Numbered from the stretch's first letter, positions 26,811 to 36,631 are shown. The stretch: 64,000 bases of DNA from Cytobacillus depressus (GCF_008923245.1 NZ_WBOS01000001.1:248001-312000), one strand, 5' to 3'. Notes: a model not told the origin generated them from the letters alone. Translations and numbers: made by a program.

Positions 26811-26863
26811 TCACTTTACCACTCAACTGAAGTCAAAGCAAGAAAAAAATCTCGAATTCGAGA
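26811..26863 (-). promoter_or_regulatory. Dioxygenase operon promoter region with full MhqR-like palindrome
   Basis: 26849-26863 is the uninterrupted palindrome ATCTCGAATTCGAGA. Downstream on the minus strand lie TTGCTT (26836-26841), 17 bp, TAAAGT (26813-26818) inside a 20-mer shared with the MarR promoter. A second, weaker promoter may place its -10 just before the palindrome. The rest of 26684-27026 has nothing else I can name. Confidence 0.65.
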
Positions 26864-27026
26864 CCTTTAGTATCAAGGAATCATCTTAAGAACTAAAGGA
26901 AGGAATTGTTTATGTTATTGGCGGAAAATTTCTTTTATATGTCTTAACTGTGTAAAGTATGAGAATAACTAATCATGAAGAAGTCATATTTTGATGATCA
27001 ATCCTTTTTTGTGAGGTGGAAATAAA

Positions 27027-27362
27027 ATGCCCAATATTACTGTAATTGGTCAAGGTACTTTTGAAGCAGGTATGGGGAAAAAGTTAGTATTAGCATTAGA
27101 AGATAACGGTGTAAACATTCTACATCGCTGCGGCGGTAAAGCAAAATGTACAACTTGTAGAGTAGAAGTTCTGGCAGGTGATTATCTTGAGATAACCAGC
27201 AGTGAAAAAAAAGCTTTTGCGTCAAAAGGATTGAATGATCAATTGTTTGATGATTATCTTCGTTTATCTTGTCAAATCATTGTGAATGGAGATATTACTG
27301 TTCGTCCTATTATGACAGTAGAAAACTCTGGCCATGCTGCCGGTCCAAGACCATCAGATTAA
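27027..27362 (+). CDS. 2Fe-2S ferredoxin
   Basis: 111 aa plant-type fold. Cluster ligands are C35, C41, C44 (HRCGGKAKCTTC) and C82 (LRLSCQI). A small soluble electron carrier; GTGAGGTGGAAATAAA precedes the ATG. It is divergent from the dioxygenase operon and could feed it electrons, but no reductase is fused or adjacent. The 330 bp downstream (27363-27694) is AT-rich and I see no gene in it. Confidence 0.9.
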   Translation: MPNITVIGQGTFEAGMGKKLVLALEDNGVNILHRCGGKAKCTTCRVEVLAGDYLEITSSEKKAFASKGLNDQLFDDYLRLSCQIIVNGDITVRPIMTVENSGHAAGPRPSD

Positions 27363-27718
27363 ATTTAGCTGAAGTTTATTCAATGAACCATAGGTCAATT
27401 ATTCGCTTCAGCTCCAAAGGTCAAGCATATAAATATTTGGTGTAATCTTTTTCATTTATTAGGAACTTTTTATAACCTGAAAATTTATTGTATTATTATT
27501 TTTACACTTCCACCTAACTAAAATCCCCAAATTCAAACTAAATATTTTTTCTACTAGTGTAATTTACATCCATTTCCTACCCTATTTCTAAAACAATCGT
27601 CATTAATAATTTAATATAATTTTTATTATTAATAACTTCATTAGTAAAATAAAATAGGTTACAATAAATATACAGGGGTTTTTATTATATAAATGTGATT
27701 ATAAGGAGATGTAAGGAG

Positions 27719-28036
27719 ATGAGTGAACCGAAAGACCTATGCCCTAAGGTAGGGAAATCTTTTGAACTAATCGGGAAAAGGTGGACTGGGTTAATTATTT
27801 ATGTATTACTTGGAGGACCAAAACGGTTTAGTGAAATTCATTCGACAATTCCAGATTTAAGCAAACGCGTGCTCACGGAAAGAATGAAAGAACTAGAAGA
27901 ACACGGGATAGTTGTTCGTCATGTCATACCTGAACGCCCTATAAGGACAGAGTATTTGCTGACAAAAAAGGGAACTGAATTAGGAAAAATCCTTGGGCCA
28001 ATCAGTGGTTGGGCCGAAGAGTGGATTAAGGATTAA
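27719..28036 (+). CDS. HxlR-family transcriptional regulator
   Basis: 105 aa winged helix (DUF24). One N-terminal Cys (DLCPKVGKSF) is at the redox-sensing position known from YodB/HypR-type regulators. The core is FSEIHSTIPDLSKRVLTERM. The ATG was preferred to an upstream GTG because MSEPKDLCP is the normal start and AAGGAG precedes it. It lies 220 bp upstream of a second azoreductase on the same strand, which it probably controls. Confidence 0.9.
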   Translation: MSEPKDLCPKVGKSFELIGKRWTGLIIYVLLGGPKRFSEIHSTIPDLSKRVLTERMKELEEHGIVVRHVIPERPIRTEYLLTKKGTELGKILGPISGWAEEWIKD

Positions 28037-28214
28037 TGTAGACGAGTGACAGTCCGACTTTCGATAGCTCCAATCATAACTGAAAAATAAATGTAGCAGA
28101 AAGAGAAACGGAGCATCAACTCTTGATTTTTCATCAGAGATAAGCGAAATCTTCATTGAATAAACAACAATAATCAAGAATTCATACCTTCTTTATTATC
28201 ATAAGCACAGAAGC

Positions 28215-28226
28215 AGAGAATTCTCT
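28215..28226. promoter_or_regulatory. Palindrome AGAGAATTCTCT before the second azoreductase
   Basis: A perfect 12-mer about 28 bp upstream of the start codon. A plausible operator for the neighbouring HxlR regulator, but a lone short palindrome is weak evidence. Confidence 0.3.
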
Positions 28227-28253
28227 TGATTCTAGAAAGGCAGGAAAAGATAC

Positions 28254-28889
28254 ATGTCAAATGTTCTTTATATTACAGCGAATCCGCACGATGAAACCGG
28301 GTCTTATAGTATGGAAGTAGGAGAAGCATTTATCGAATCATATAGAGATTCACATCCTAATGATGAAATAGTTCATCTTGACCTATACAAGGCTAATATC
28401 CCATATCTTGATGCCGATGTGTTTAGTGGTTGGGAAAAACTTCGGACAGGTATTTCATTTGATAAGTTATTACCTAGCGAAAGATCAAAAGTAGGACGTT
28501 TAGCTGAATTAGGGGGACAATTTTTATTAGCTGATAAATATATATTTGTGACACCTTTGTGGAATTTTTCTATACCAGCCATTTTGAAGACATATATTGA
28601 TGGTGTAGCTGTATCTGGAAAAACTTTTAAATATTCAAAAGAAAGATCCATTGGTTTGTTAACAGGTAAAAAGGCAATACACATTCAAGCACGTGGAGAT
28701 ATTTATTCAGAAGGACCAGATGCTGATATGGAAATGGGTCATCGTTACTTAGAGGTTATGATGAAATTCTTTGAGGTAGCTTCATTTGAAGGAATATTTA
28801 TAGAAGGTCATAAGAGATTTCCAGAAAGAGCACAGGAAATTAAAGAAAAAGCTATTTCAAGGGCTATAGAAACAGCGAAAAGCTTTTAA
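28254..28889 (+). CDS. FMN-dependent NADH-azoreductase, second paralogue
   Basis: 211 aa, same fold as the protein at 10940-11572. [20 protein letters not shown] near residues 100-119 matches the azoreductase motif. It has no MhqR-like box upstream; with its neighbouring HxlR gene it looks like a separately controlled copy. GGCAGGAAAAGATAC before the ATG. Confidence 0.9.
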   Translation: MSNVLYITANPHDETGSYSMEVGEAFIESYRDSHPNDEIVHLDLYKANIPYLDADVFSGWEKLRTGISFDKLLPSERSKVGRLAELGGQFLLADKYIFVTPLWNFSIPAILKTYIDGVAVSGKTFKYSKERSIGLLTGKKAIHIQARGDIYSEGPDADMEMGHRYLEVMMKFFEVASFEGIFIEGHKRFPERAQEIKEKAISRAIETAKSF

Positions 28890-28902
28890 GCCTATAAAAA
28901 AA

Positions 28903-28951
28903 CCTTATAATTATGTATTTGACAGTCCTGTCCATATACATAATTATAAGG
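28903..28951. terminator. Long hairpin with nested inverted repeat
   Basis: CCTTATAATTATGTAT / ATACATAATTATAAGG is a perfect 16-bp stem, with GACAG / CTGTC inside. A T7 tract follows on the minus strand only, so it would end leftward transcripts such as that of the Spx paralogue. Confidence 0.6.
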
Positions 28952-29136
28952 AGCATTACTCCCCTCCACGTATTAATTTAAAAAACTCTTGTAAATACCA
29001 CCAAACAGAAATCGGGGATGTAATCATCTGATAACAAAGAATATATAAAATAGATAATGTCGTTGTTTCCCCTGTAGACAGTAATATTTCTTTTAAGCCG
29101 TTTAATTAAACAAAATTGAACAGGGCTGAGTCTAGA

Positions 29137-29532
29137 TTAATTGACCAATCGTCGGGCTTCCTCGCGATAGAAAGAACGAACTTGGCGAGGAAGGAATCTG
29201 CGAATTTCTTCTTCATTAAATCCCACTTGTAACCTTTTTTCATCAAGTATTAGAGGTCTTCGTAATAATCTTGGGTGATCTTTGATTGTTTGATATAATT
29301 CTGAAAGTGAAAGAGAATCCATATTTATATTCAATTCTTGAAATGCAGTTGATCTTTCTGAAATAATTTCATCTGTTCCATCTTCTGTCATGCGAAGAAT
29401 TCCCTCAATCTCCTTAATCGTCAACGGTGCTGAAACTATATTTCTTTCTACATAAGCAATTTCATTTTTCTCAAGCCAAGCTTTTGCTTTACGACAAGAA
29501 GCACAACTTGGTGTTGAATATAGCGTAACCAT
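29137..29532 (-). CDS. Spx-family regulator
   Basis: 131 aa. The redox centre CASC (residues 10-13) and the family segments [15 protein letters not shown] and [20 protein letters not shown] are nearly those of Spx. It binds the RNA polymerase alpha subunit and activates thiol-stress genes when oxidised. Gly replaces nothing essential that I can see. A TTG three codons upstream has better spacing to GGGAG, but MVTLY is the conserved start. Probably a paralogue rather than the main spx, given its accessory setting. Confidence 0.88.
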   Translation of the reverse strand: MVTLYSTPSCASCRKAKAWLEKNEIAYVERNIVSAPLTIKEIEGILRMTEDGTDEIISERSTAFQELNINMDSLSLSELYQTIKDHPRLLRRPLILDEKRLQVGFNEEEIRRFLPRQVRSFYREEARRLVN

Positions 29533-29676
29533 GTTAAACAATCACTCTCCCTAAGCAAATAATCTAAAATCATTTTGTACGATTTTATAACTTGTTCAGT
29601 AAGATCAAGAAGTCTACAGCCTTATTTAAGGCAGCTTTCCACACTTGTATATTAAAAAACGAAACTTAATATGTTA

Positions 29677-29714
29677 AAAAATACCTCCTTATCTTTTGAT
29701 AAGGAGGTATTTTA
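29677..29714. terminator. Bidirectional terminator after the nitroreductase
   Basis: AAAATACCTCCTTATC / GATAAGGAGGTATTTT with a TTTT loop. Confidence 0.85.
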
Positions 29715-29733
29715 TTATTAATTCCTTTGTGTA

Positions 29734-30345
29734 TTATTTATAAAATCTAACACGGTCTTCAATTGGCTGGAATTCTTTTTCGCCTGGTTGAGCAATTGGA
29801 TTGCCAAATGGCATCTGAGCAATCAGCTTCCAGTTGCTTGGGATATTCCATTCTCGCTTGACTTTGTCATCAATTAACGGATTATAGTGTTGTAAAGATG
29901 CTCCTAATCCTTCAGCATCTAATGCTGACCATACCACCAATTGATGCATACCTGATGCTTGATTTGACCAGACAGGGAAATTGTCCGCATATAAAGGAAA
30001 ATGTCCTTGGAGAGATTTCACAATTGCTTCATCTTCAAAGAATAATACTGTTCCAAATCCAGCTTTAAATGAATCCATTTTTTGCTGAGTTCCTTCAAAA
30101 TCACCTTCTCCAACCACTTTTCTTAACGTTTCAGTTGTAATGTTCCATAGCTTATCATGCGCTTCTCCTGTCAATACAACCAGACGTGCAGTTTGTGAAT
30201 TGAAAGCAGATGGAGTGTATTTTACGGCAAATTCAACGATTTCTTTAATTTTTTCATCAGATACCTTTACTTCCTTATTGATTCCATAGTAAGATCGTCT
30301 TTCTTTAATTGCAGTGTAAAAATCTTTTGTCGTAATAGTTGTCAT
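29734..30345 (-). CDS. Nitroreductase-family oxidoreductase
   Basis: 203 aa. FMN contacts fit RRSYYG (near 17-22) and KYTPSAFNSQTARLVVL (near 42-58); GLGASLQHYNP near 158 is typical of the Frm2/HBN1-like branch. It differs from the broken mhqN-type gene at 13.7-14.3 kb and may have taken over its role. An MhqR-like palindrome lies about 40 bp upstream. GGAGGTATAAAAA before the ATG. Confidence 0.88.
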   Translation of the reverse strand: MTTITTKDFYTAIKERRSYYGINKEVKVSDEKIKEIVEFAVKYTPSAFNSQTARLVVLTGEAHDKLWNITTETLRKVVGEGDFEGTQQKMDSFKAGFGTVLFFEDEAIVKSLQGHFPLYADNFPVWSNQASGMHQLVVWSALDAEGLGASLQHYNPLIDDKVKREWNIPSNWKLIAQMPFGNPIAQPGEKEFQPIEDRVRFYK

Positions 30346-30383
30346 ATTTTTTATACCTCCGTTTAAAAATATATTAATTAGGT

Positions 30384-30401
30384 TATCTCTATTCCAAGAT
30401 A
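30384..30401. promoter_or_regulatory. MhqR-like palindrome upstream of the nitroreductase
   Basis: TATCTCTATTCCAAGATA matches the 18-base consensus at about 14 positions, with both outer ATCT/AGAT arms intact. Confidence 0.55.
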
Positions 30402-30493
30402 TATGATTTAAAATCTCTATTAAAAAATAAATTCTGGTTGTTTAATAGATAGCCTCAAAATTGTTTATTTTTCCTTTGCATTATGGTTATAAA

Positions 30494-31543
30494 CTATTTT
30501 GCAAATGGATCTTTATTGTCATACTTATTGTAGTGAACAACATCTGACTCAAGATATTGGTAGACATCATCAACAATTTCAATTCCTTCTTTTTCTGATT
30601 GTTGTTCTGCAATAAGAGAATTCTGACCAGGATAAAGCACTCGTTCAAAACCTGGGGCTGGTTTAATATTGTTTAACTCACCCATTGTATTAGAAATGTT
30701 TTCTTTAAATTTTTCTATGTCTGTAAAATATGCTGGATTGATAACAATATGAAGTTGACCTAAATTACGGCCCTCACTTAAATCATGATACATAGATGAA
30801 ACTTTATTCCCAAACGGCAAGCCAAGTAAAACACCTGATAAAACGTCCACCATCATCATTAACCCATAGCCTTTTGGACCCGCAATTGGGAGTAAGGCAT
30901 TAACTTTAAATGGATCTGTTGTCTGCTCGCCGTTTTTATCTACCGCCCATGTATTAGGAATGGATTCATTCTTCGAGCGTGCATGAAGAATTTTCCCCCA
31001 TGCTTGAACTGTAGTTGCCATATCAAAGACGATCATATCGTCATTTTTACCAGGGGCTGCAAACGCAATTGGATTTGTTCCATAGTACGGTTCACTTCCA
31101 CCAAAAGGGACAACCATTGGATCCGATTGTACAACAGAAATACCTATTAAACCTTGTTCAGCTGCCTGTTGGACAAAGTATGAAAGAGCTCCACTGTGAC
31201 CAATCCTTCTTACTCCGACAACTGCAATACCAGATTCTTTTGCCATATCGATCGCGTGATCCATCCCTATTTTTGCAGCTACATGTCCAACACCGTTATC
31301 GCCATCAAATATCGCTGAACTAGGCCCTGTTTTTTCAAACTTAAAATTCGGATTTGTGTTAATGCCGCCTTTTGCGATTCTTTCTGCGTAATACTCCACC
31401 CGCATAGCTCCATGGGAATGAATTCCTCGTGCATCTGCATATGCCAATACATCAGCTACTCCTGCCGCGTGTTCTTCTGAAAGACCCGCTTTATTTAACT
31501 TCACTTTCATTAATTTTTTTAATGCTTCCTTCGTTGTTTTCAT
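30494..31543 (-). CDS. allD: Ureidoglycolate dehydrogenase-type oxidoreductase (AllD-like)
   Basis: 349 aa, Ldh/malate dehydrogenase-2 family. Conserved blocks are ARGIHSHGAMRVEYY (near 38-52), RIGHSGALSYFVQ (near 113-125) and GPKGYGLMMMVDVLSG (near 222-237). The setting beside allantoinase and allantoate amidohydrolase points to oxidation of ureidoglycolate to oxalurate with NAD. The gene name follows that context. AGGAGATGAAGTAGT before the ATG. Confidence 0.85.
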   Translation of the reverse strand: MKTTKEALKKLMKVKLNKAGLSEEHAAGVADVLAYADARGIHSHGAMRVEYYAERIAKGGINTNPNFKFEKTGPSSAIFDGDNGVGHVAAKIGMDHAIDMAKESGIAVVGVRRIGHSGALSYFVQQAAEQGLIGISVVQSDPMVVPFGGSEPYYGTNPIAFAAPGKNDDMIVFDMATTVQAWGKILHARSKNESIPNTWAVDKNGEQTTDPFKVNALLPIAGPKGYGLMMMVDVLSGVLLGLPFGNKVSSMYHDLSEGRNLGQLHIVINPAYFTDIEKFKENISNTMGELNNIKPAPGFERVLYPGQNSLIAEQQSEKEGIEIVDDVYQYLESDVVHYNKYDNKDPFAK

Positions 31544-31596
31544 ACTACTTCATCTCCTATTTTAATTAATATAATCGTCAAATTTTATAAAAAGTA

Positions 31597-31618
31597 GTTT
31601 ACCTTTTTCCTAGTAAAC
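31597..31618. promoter_or_regulatory. Inverted repeat GTTTAC-N10-GTAAAC
   Basis: Between allC and allD. Related half-sites occur at 32915-32929 and 39865-39879 in the same locus. Confidence 0.4.
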
Positions 31619-31622
31619 ATTT

Positions 31623-32855
31623 TTATTCTTTATACGCTAAAACATATAGTGAATGAATTAACGCTTTAACACCCGTTGCTAACTCTTCTGGGCTTGTATA
31701 TTCTAAAGGATTGTGACTAATACCATTACGGCTTGGCACAAATATCATCGCTGTTGGCACAATTGGGGCAATGATTTGAGAATCATGACCTGCGCCGCTA
31801 TGCATCATTTTGTAATTCAAACCAGTTTCTTTCGTTTGTTTCTCAATGGCTTCAACGATTTGTTGATCCATAGGAATTGGATCTTCATCCATCCACATAT
31901 CGATTTTAACCTCTACACCGGAATCATTGGCAATCCTGTTAATGATACTAGTTAATTCGTCTGTGAACTTTACAAGTATATCTTTTTCTGTATGACGAAC
32001 ATCCAATGTGAACAATGCCCCCCCTGGTACAACATTCACGATGTTCGGTTTGACTTCGATTTTTCCTACAGTAGCAACAAGTGGATCGCCATACTCTATT
32101 GCCTTATTAATCACGTCTTGAATCATTCGGCTTGCTGCAAATACAGCATCCTTACGATAGCCCATCGGCGTTGTGCCTGCATGGTTCGCTACACCTATTA
32201 CGTCAATCGTAAAACGTCTTTGACCAACAATGTTATGAACAACCCCAACGCTTTTCCCTTCATTCTCCAATACATTCCCTTGCTCGATATGAATTTCAAT
32301 AAAACTTTTTATATCCTTACGGAACGCTTTTGATTCATCTCTAAAATTAAAACCCGCTTCTTTCATTGCATCTACAAAAGGAACACCATTGAAATCTGCT
32401 ATGTTTTCAACATCCTCTTTCTTTGCCATTCCAACAAGGTTTTTTGAACCCCAGAAAGCATAAGGGAAACGACTTCCTTCTTCTTCAGCAAACGAAACGA
32501 CTTCAAGGTTTCGTAAAGGCTGCCCGTATGTTTCCTTTAAGTATCGAATAGCTAATATACCAGCTAAAATTCCGAATGCACCATCTAATTTACCTGCATT
32601 TTTAACTGTATCAACATGAGAACCAGTTAGGATTGTTTCATCTTTATACTTACTACCTTCTAAGCGGCCGAATAAATTTCCCACTTCATCATAACGAGTA
32701 GCCAATCCATCTTCTTGCAACAGCTTGTCTAATGCTTTTTGTGCTTCAATCCACTCTTTCGTATAAAGCAGGCGGGTAACACCGCCATTAGGATCCTTCC
32801 CATATTCCCCTAGCCAATCTACTAGTTGAGCAATTTCTTTTGTTAAGTCTTTCAT
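31623..32855 (-). CDS. allC: Allantoate amidohydrolase (M20 family)
   Basis: 410 aa. Hydrolyses allantoate to ureidoglycine/ureidoglycolate and ammonia. Metal-site segments are GSHVDTVKNAGKLDGAFGIL (near 80-99), AEEEGSRFPY (near 125-134) and the C-terminal SGAGHDSQIIA (near 355). The second of two close ATGs was taken because AAAGGG is too near the first. Transcribed towards allD. Confidence 0.92.
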   Translation of the reverse strand: MKDLTKEIAQLVDWLGEYGKDPNGGVTRLLYTKEWIEAQKALDKLLQEDGLATRYDEVGNLFGRLEGSKYKDETILTGSHVDTVKNAGKLDGAFGILAGILAIRYLKETYGQPLRNLEVVSFAEEEGSRFPYAFWGSKNLVGMAKKEDVENIADFNGVPFVDAMKEAGFNFRDESKAFRKDIKSFIEIHIEQGNVLENEGKSVGVVHNIVGQRRFTIDVIGVANHAGTTPMGYRKDAVFAASRMIQDVINKAIEYGDPLVATVGKIEVKPNIVNVVPGGALFTLDVRHTEKDILVKFTDELTSIINRIANDSGVEVKIDMWMDEDPIPMDQQIVEAIEKQTKETGLNYKMMHSGAGHDSQIIAPIVPTAMIFVPSRNGISHNPLEYTSPEELATGVKALIHSLYVLAYKE

Positions 32856-32914
32856 CTTCATCTACCCTTTCTATAATTTTTTAACGACAATAAAGGTTAC
32901 AATTTATTATCTTG

Positions 32915-32929
32915 TTTACTTTATGTAAC
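32915..32929. promoter_or_regulatory. Operator-like TTTAC-N5-GTAAC upstream of allC
   Basis: Same spacing and nearly the same bases as 39865-39879 before the permease gene. The remaining 32930-33344 stretch contains only a small frameshifted ORF near 33160-33276. Confidence 0.4.
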
Positions 32930-33425
32930 CATAATACACCCGTATGTATTATTCGTCAATAATAAAATTTGATTTTATGAAACAGAAATAAACCTTTTAA
33001 AATAGAGTGTTATACCATTGACATCTCTAAAATATAAATTAAAACACACAAAAAATTTCTTAGACCATAATAACTAATAGTAACCAATTATTAATCTTGT
33101 GATATTAATTTTTTTTGCAGAGATAATAATATTTATTAAAGACAGAGAGAAAAATATAAATGATCGAAGAAAAAATCAGCAATTTAACTTTTTACATGAT
33201 TATGGATAATAACGGAGTAGGAAAAAAATCTTAGAAAGAGGTTTTGAAGAAGACTATTATCAAAGTTTAACTTGAAGGTTATTTTATATTAACGAAAGTG
33301 ATTTTTTTCACGTATAATAAATAGCTTTATAATCAAGGTAATATATGATAAAATTTGATAAAGATAACATTATAATTCAGGTTATTATTAATATACACCT
33401 ATACTTAATTCTGGAGGTGAAATTA

Positions 33426-33746
33426 ATGATTGAGCATGCAAGCCAGAAGCAATTATGTGATAAAGTTCAGCACTCATATCACCTGATTGGAAAAAAATGG
33501 ATAGGACTTATTATCCATACACTTATGGAAGAACCAAAAAGATTTAGTGAAATACACGCCTATATTCCTGATTTGAGTAAACGCGTGCTAAACGAACGCA
33601 TGAAAGAACTTGAAGATGATGGAATCGTAATTAGGAATGTGATCACTGATCGCCCTGTTAGGACAGAATATTCCCTTACTAGAAAGGGTACTGAACTTGG
33701 AAAAGCACTACAAACAATTGAAAATTGGGCTGAAAAATGGCTATAA
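33426..33746 (+). CDS. HxlR-family transcriptional regulator, second copy
   Basis: 106 aa, close to the protein at 27719-28036 (shared FSEIH, IPDLSKRVL and RPVRTEYSLT segments). The single conserved N-terminal Cys is kept (QLCDKVQHSY). GGAGGTGAAATTA precedes the ATG; a longer open frame to 33345 has no such site. It is divergent from allC and convergent with the MFS gene; its target is not evident. Confidence 0.9.
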   Translation: MIEHASQKQLCDKVQHSYHLIGKKWIGLIIHTLMEEPKRFSEIHAYIPDLSKRVLNERMKELEDDGIVIRNVITDRPVRTEYSLTRKGTELGKALQTIENWAEKWL

Positions 33747-33797
33747 TTTTTATTGCAATCTTTCCTTATTGAATGCTTCATCACCATTTCCTCCAAG

Positions 33798-33845
33798 CAA
33801 AAGGGGCTACAACAGTGAAATTAAACCTGTTATAACCCCTTTTTC
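33798..33845. terminator. Terminator after the HxlR gene
   Basis: AAGGGG.CTA.CAACAG / CTGTTATAACCCCTT followed by TTTTT. Confidence 0.7.
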
Positions 33846-34005
33846 AATATGATTAATCTTACATTCTGCAGTTAATTTACTTTCCATTTGAGCTTTCATT
33901 ATTATTCCGATATTTTCCACAAGCGGCACTAAAGATCCATATATATATTCAAACACCTTTGCCATAATAGATTCTCAGAAACACCACTCTGGAATTTGGT
34001 AATGT

Positions 34006-35277
34006 CTATTCACCCATTGCTTTTACTTTTGGGTCTTCTTTAAAGAACATCATTATCACGAACCCTACAGCAAGAACAATGACCGCTGAGTAAAATCCTG
34101 TAGCCATGCTGCCTGTTTTATCAGCAAGAAAACCAACGAGCAATGGGGCGATAATCGACGAGATCATACCCATAAAATTATAAAGACTGAAGGCAACCCC
34201 ATACGCTGATTTATCAACATTCTCAGAAACTGATGCGATCAGAAGCGGATCCAGTGCAATTTTACCAAATAACCCATAAATCAATAATGCTGTGATCAAT
34301 AATGCAGTACTATGAACATAGACAGTTGCCCACAATGCGATCGCCGCAATTGGAATCAGCACAAAAGCGAAAGGCTTCTTTCGACCTAAGCGATCCGAAA
34401 TATAACTTGCGATCAGCGCCCCTGGTATCGAAGCCAATGGGACCAAGGCCGCTATCAAACCAACTTGACTGCCGTGGAAGCCTCTTTCGGTTTCCAAAAA
34501 CTTCGGCAACCATGTGACAACGACAGTAAAGCCGTAAATGGAACAAAATAAGACTAGAAAGGTAATCAAAAGATTGCGGTTTTTAAGTAAAGATAAAACC
34601 GAAACTTTTTTTCCTTTATTCGAGGACTCCTCTAGTATTTCACTTTCTTTCGATGCAGTATCTGGATTTTTTTCTTTTACTAATACCGAAATAAGGATTC
34701 CGACAAGAACAGTAAGCACGCCGAAGATATAAAATGGAACACTCCAACTCATTCCCTTATCTAAAACTAATGTACTCGACAAGACAAAACCTAAAGCAAT
34801 CCCAATCCCCGATCCGCTGTTAATAATGGCACTGCCTATAGTTCTGCGTTTTTCTGGAATCGCTTCAGATGATAGGGCAAATTGAGGACCGTAATAAGTG
34901 GCTGAAGAAATTCCCGCAATAGCACGAGCCACCAAAAAGCCTGTGAAACCCGCCATAAGGCCACTGATGCCTGTCAAAATCCCATATAAAATAAACCCGA
35001 TGACAAGCAACTTTTTCCTGCCAAATTTATCACTGAAAGCCCCTGCCGGAATTTGCGCGATCGTGTAAGTCAGAAAGAATATACTATTGACCAATCCAAG
35101 CTGGCTATTATTCAGGTTATATTCTAAGCCAATATTCCCTAAAATAGGATTCAAAAAATATTTATTGGCATTGATAAACATCCATCCTAACGTGAATGCA
35201 AAAACCACTTTCCACCAATACGGAATCATAAATTTCTTATTCTCTTGCACTTGATGTTGTATTTCCTTAGGTGCCAT
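34006..35277 (-). CDS. MFS transporter of the allantoin locus
   Basis: 423 aa, 12 membrane segments. The MFS motif between helices 2 and 3 is GAFSDKFGRKKLL (near 78-90) and recurs as SDRLGRKKP in the second half. Anion:cation-symporter type. It is 22 bp downstream of allantoinase on the same strand, so it probably imports an allantoin-pathway intermediate or a related acid; the cargo is not readable from sequence. Confidence 0.85.
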   Translation of the reverse strand: MAPKEIQHQVQENKKFMIPYWWKVVFAFTLGWMFINANKYFLNPILGNIGLEYNLNNSQLGLVNSIFFLTYTIAQIPAGAFSDKFGRKKLLVIGFILYGILTGISGLMAGFTGFLVARAIAGISSATYYGPQFALSSEAIPEKRRTIGSAIINSGSGIGIALGFVLSSTLVLDKGMSWSVPFYIFGVLTVLVGILISVLVKEKNPDTASKESEILEESSNKGKKVSVLSLLKNRNLLITFLVLFCSIYGFTVVVTWLPKFLETERGFHGSQVGLIAALVPLASIPGALIASYISDRLGRKKPFAFVLIPIAAIALWATVYVHSTALLITALLIYGLFGKIALDPLLIASVSENVDKSAYGVAFSLYNFMGMISSIIAPLLVGFLADKTGSMATGFYSAVIVLAVGFVIMMFFKEDPKVKAMGE

Positions 35278-35299
35278 AAAAGTTACTTCCCTTACATTT

Positions 35300-36631
35300 T
35301 TATTTTTTCATTGGTTGGCCATTTTCGAAAACTACTTTACCACCAACAATTGTTGTCTTTACTTTCCCTTTAAATGTCATTCCGACATAAGGTGAGTGCT
35401 GATGACGGTAGAACAAATCTTCATTCTTCAGTTCAAAGCTTTCATTCAAGTTGATAATCGCCAAATCAGCATCATAATCAACGGCAATCTTTCCTTTAGT
35501 TGAAAGGCCGAATAATTTTGCTGGGTTTGTCGCAGTTAATTCTACAATTTTTTCTAATGGAAGATTTCGTTTAAAATACCCTTCAGTCAACATGATATTC
35601 AAGGTAGACTGTGCTCCCGAAATACCTCCCCACCCTTCAAAAAAGTTGTCTGTTATTGTTTTCATAGATGCCGGTGCTGGTGAATGGTCGGATGCGATGA
35701 CGTTAATTTCTCCGTTAGCAATTGCGGCCCATAAATCTTCTACTTCTTCTGCATCTCTTAATGGAGGGGCACATTTCGCCATTGCTCCTTTTTCTTCTAA
35801 ATCTTTTACTGTCAACGATAAATAATGTGGGCATGTTTCAACTGTTACGTCTAAGCCTCTTTGTTTTGCATCGTTAATCACTTGTACTACTTTTCGGCTA
35901 CTTGCATGGACAATATGAAGTTTACATCCAGTTGCTTCTGCATAGGAAATAATTCTTCTGACCGCTTCAATTTCCGAAATAATCGGACGTGATTCAACAA
36001 AATCTCTTGCTGTTGTTTTGCCTTGACTTTGTTTTTCTTTAGCTAGCTGATCACAAATCACCGTACTTTCAGCATGAACAGCTAAAAGAGAACCTAAGGA
36101 TGCAATCTCTTTCATCCCCTTATAAATTGTTTCATCATCAACATTATTGAAATCAACAATTCCACTTGGTGACATAAATGCCTTAAATCCGATGACGCCA
36201 TTTTCGTGAAGATCCTTTAAATCGTCAATATTTTCTGGTACAAGTCCACCCCAGAAACGAGGATTAACGATTGACTTTTCAGCGGCAGCAGTGCTCTTAA
36301 GCTCTAAATTTATTTTATTTATTGTCGGAGGCGTACTATTCAACGGCATATCAAAGAATGTTGTAACTCCTCCGGCAGCTAAGCTTCTGCTTCCTGTCTC
36401 TAGCCCTTCCCACTCTGTTCTGCCTGGTTCGTTAAAATGGACATGTGTGTCAATTAAACCTGGAAGAATATGAAGTCCTTTAGCGTCAATCTCTTTATCT
36501 GCTGTTGCCTCTATTGGCTTGCCAATAGAGACTTCTTTAATTTTCATTTCCTTAATTGCTATATCTCCTTGAACAATTGAATCTGCAGTAACGATTGTCC
36601 CGTTTTTAATAATTAAATCATAATTAACCAT
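35300..36631 (-). CDS. Allantoinase, PucH-like
   Basis: 443 aa cyclic amidohydrolase that opens allantoin to allantoate. Metal ligands are HVHFNEPGRTEWEG (near 59), the carboxylated Lys in GVIGFKAFMS (near 146), H in LAVHAES, H in LHIVHASS, and D in VIASDHSPAP. The wording of these blocks follows Bacillus PucH. The ATG was chosen because GGGGGAAAG precedes it. It differs from the adjacent second allantoinase. Confidence 0.9.
   Translation of the reverse strand: MVNYDLIIKNGTIVTADSIVQGDIAIKEMKIKEVSIGKPIEATADKEIDAKGLHILPGLIDTHVHFNEPGRTEWEGLETGSRSLAAGGVTTFFDMPLNSTPPTINKINLELKSTAAAEKSIVNPRFWGGLVPENIDDLKDLHENGVIGFKAFMSPSGIVDFNNVDDETIYKGMKEIASLGSLLAVHAESTVICDQLAKEKQSQGKTTARDFVESRPIISEIEAVRRIISYAEATGCKLHIVHASSRKVVQVINDAKQRGLDVTVETCPHYLSLTVKDLEEKGAMAKCAPPLRDAEEVEDLWAAIANGEINVIASDHSPAPASMKTITDNFFEGWGGISGAQSTLNIMLTEGYFKRNLPLEKIVELTATNPAKLFGLSTKGKIAVDYDADLAIINLNESFELKNEDLFYRHQHSPYVGMTFKGKVKTTIVGGKVVFENGQPMKK

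Noticed and set aside
32991..33120. Possible tRNA or T-box-like structure in the gap before the HxlR gene
   Set aside because: No cloverleaf, CCA end or T-box sequence could be found on either strand.
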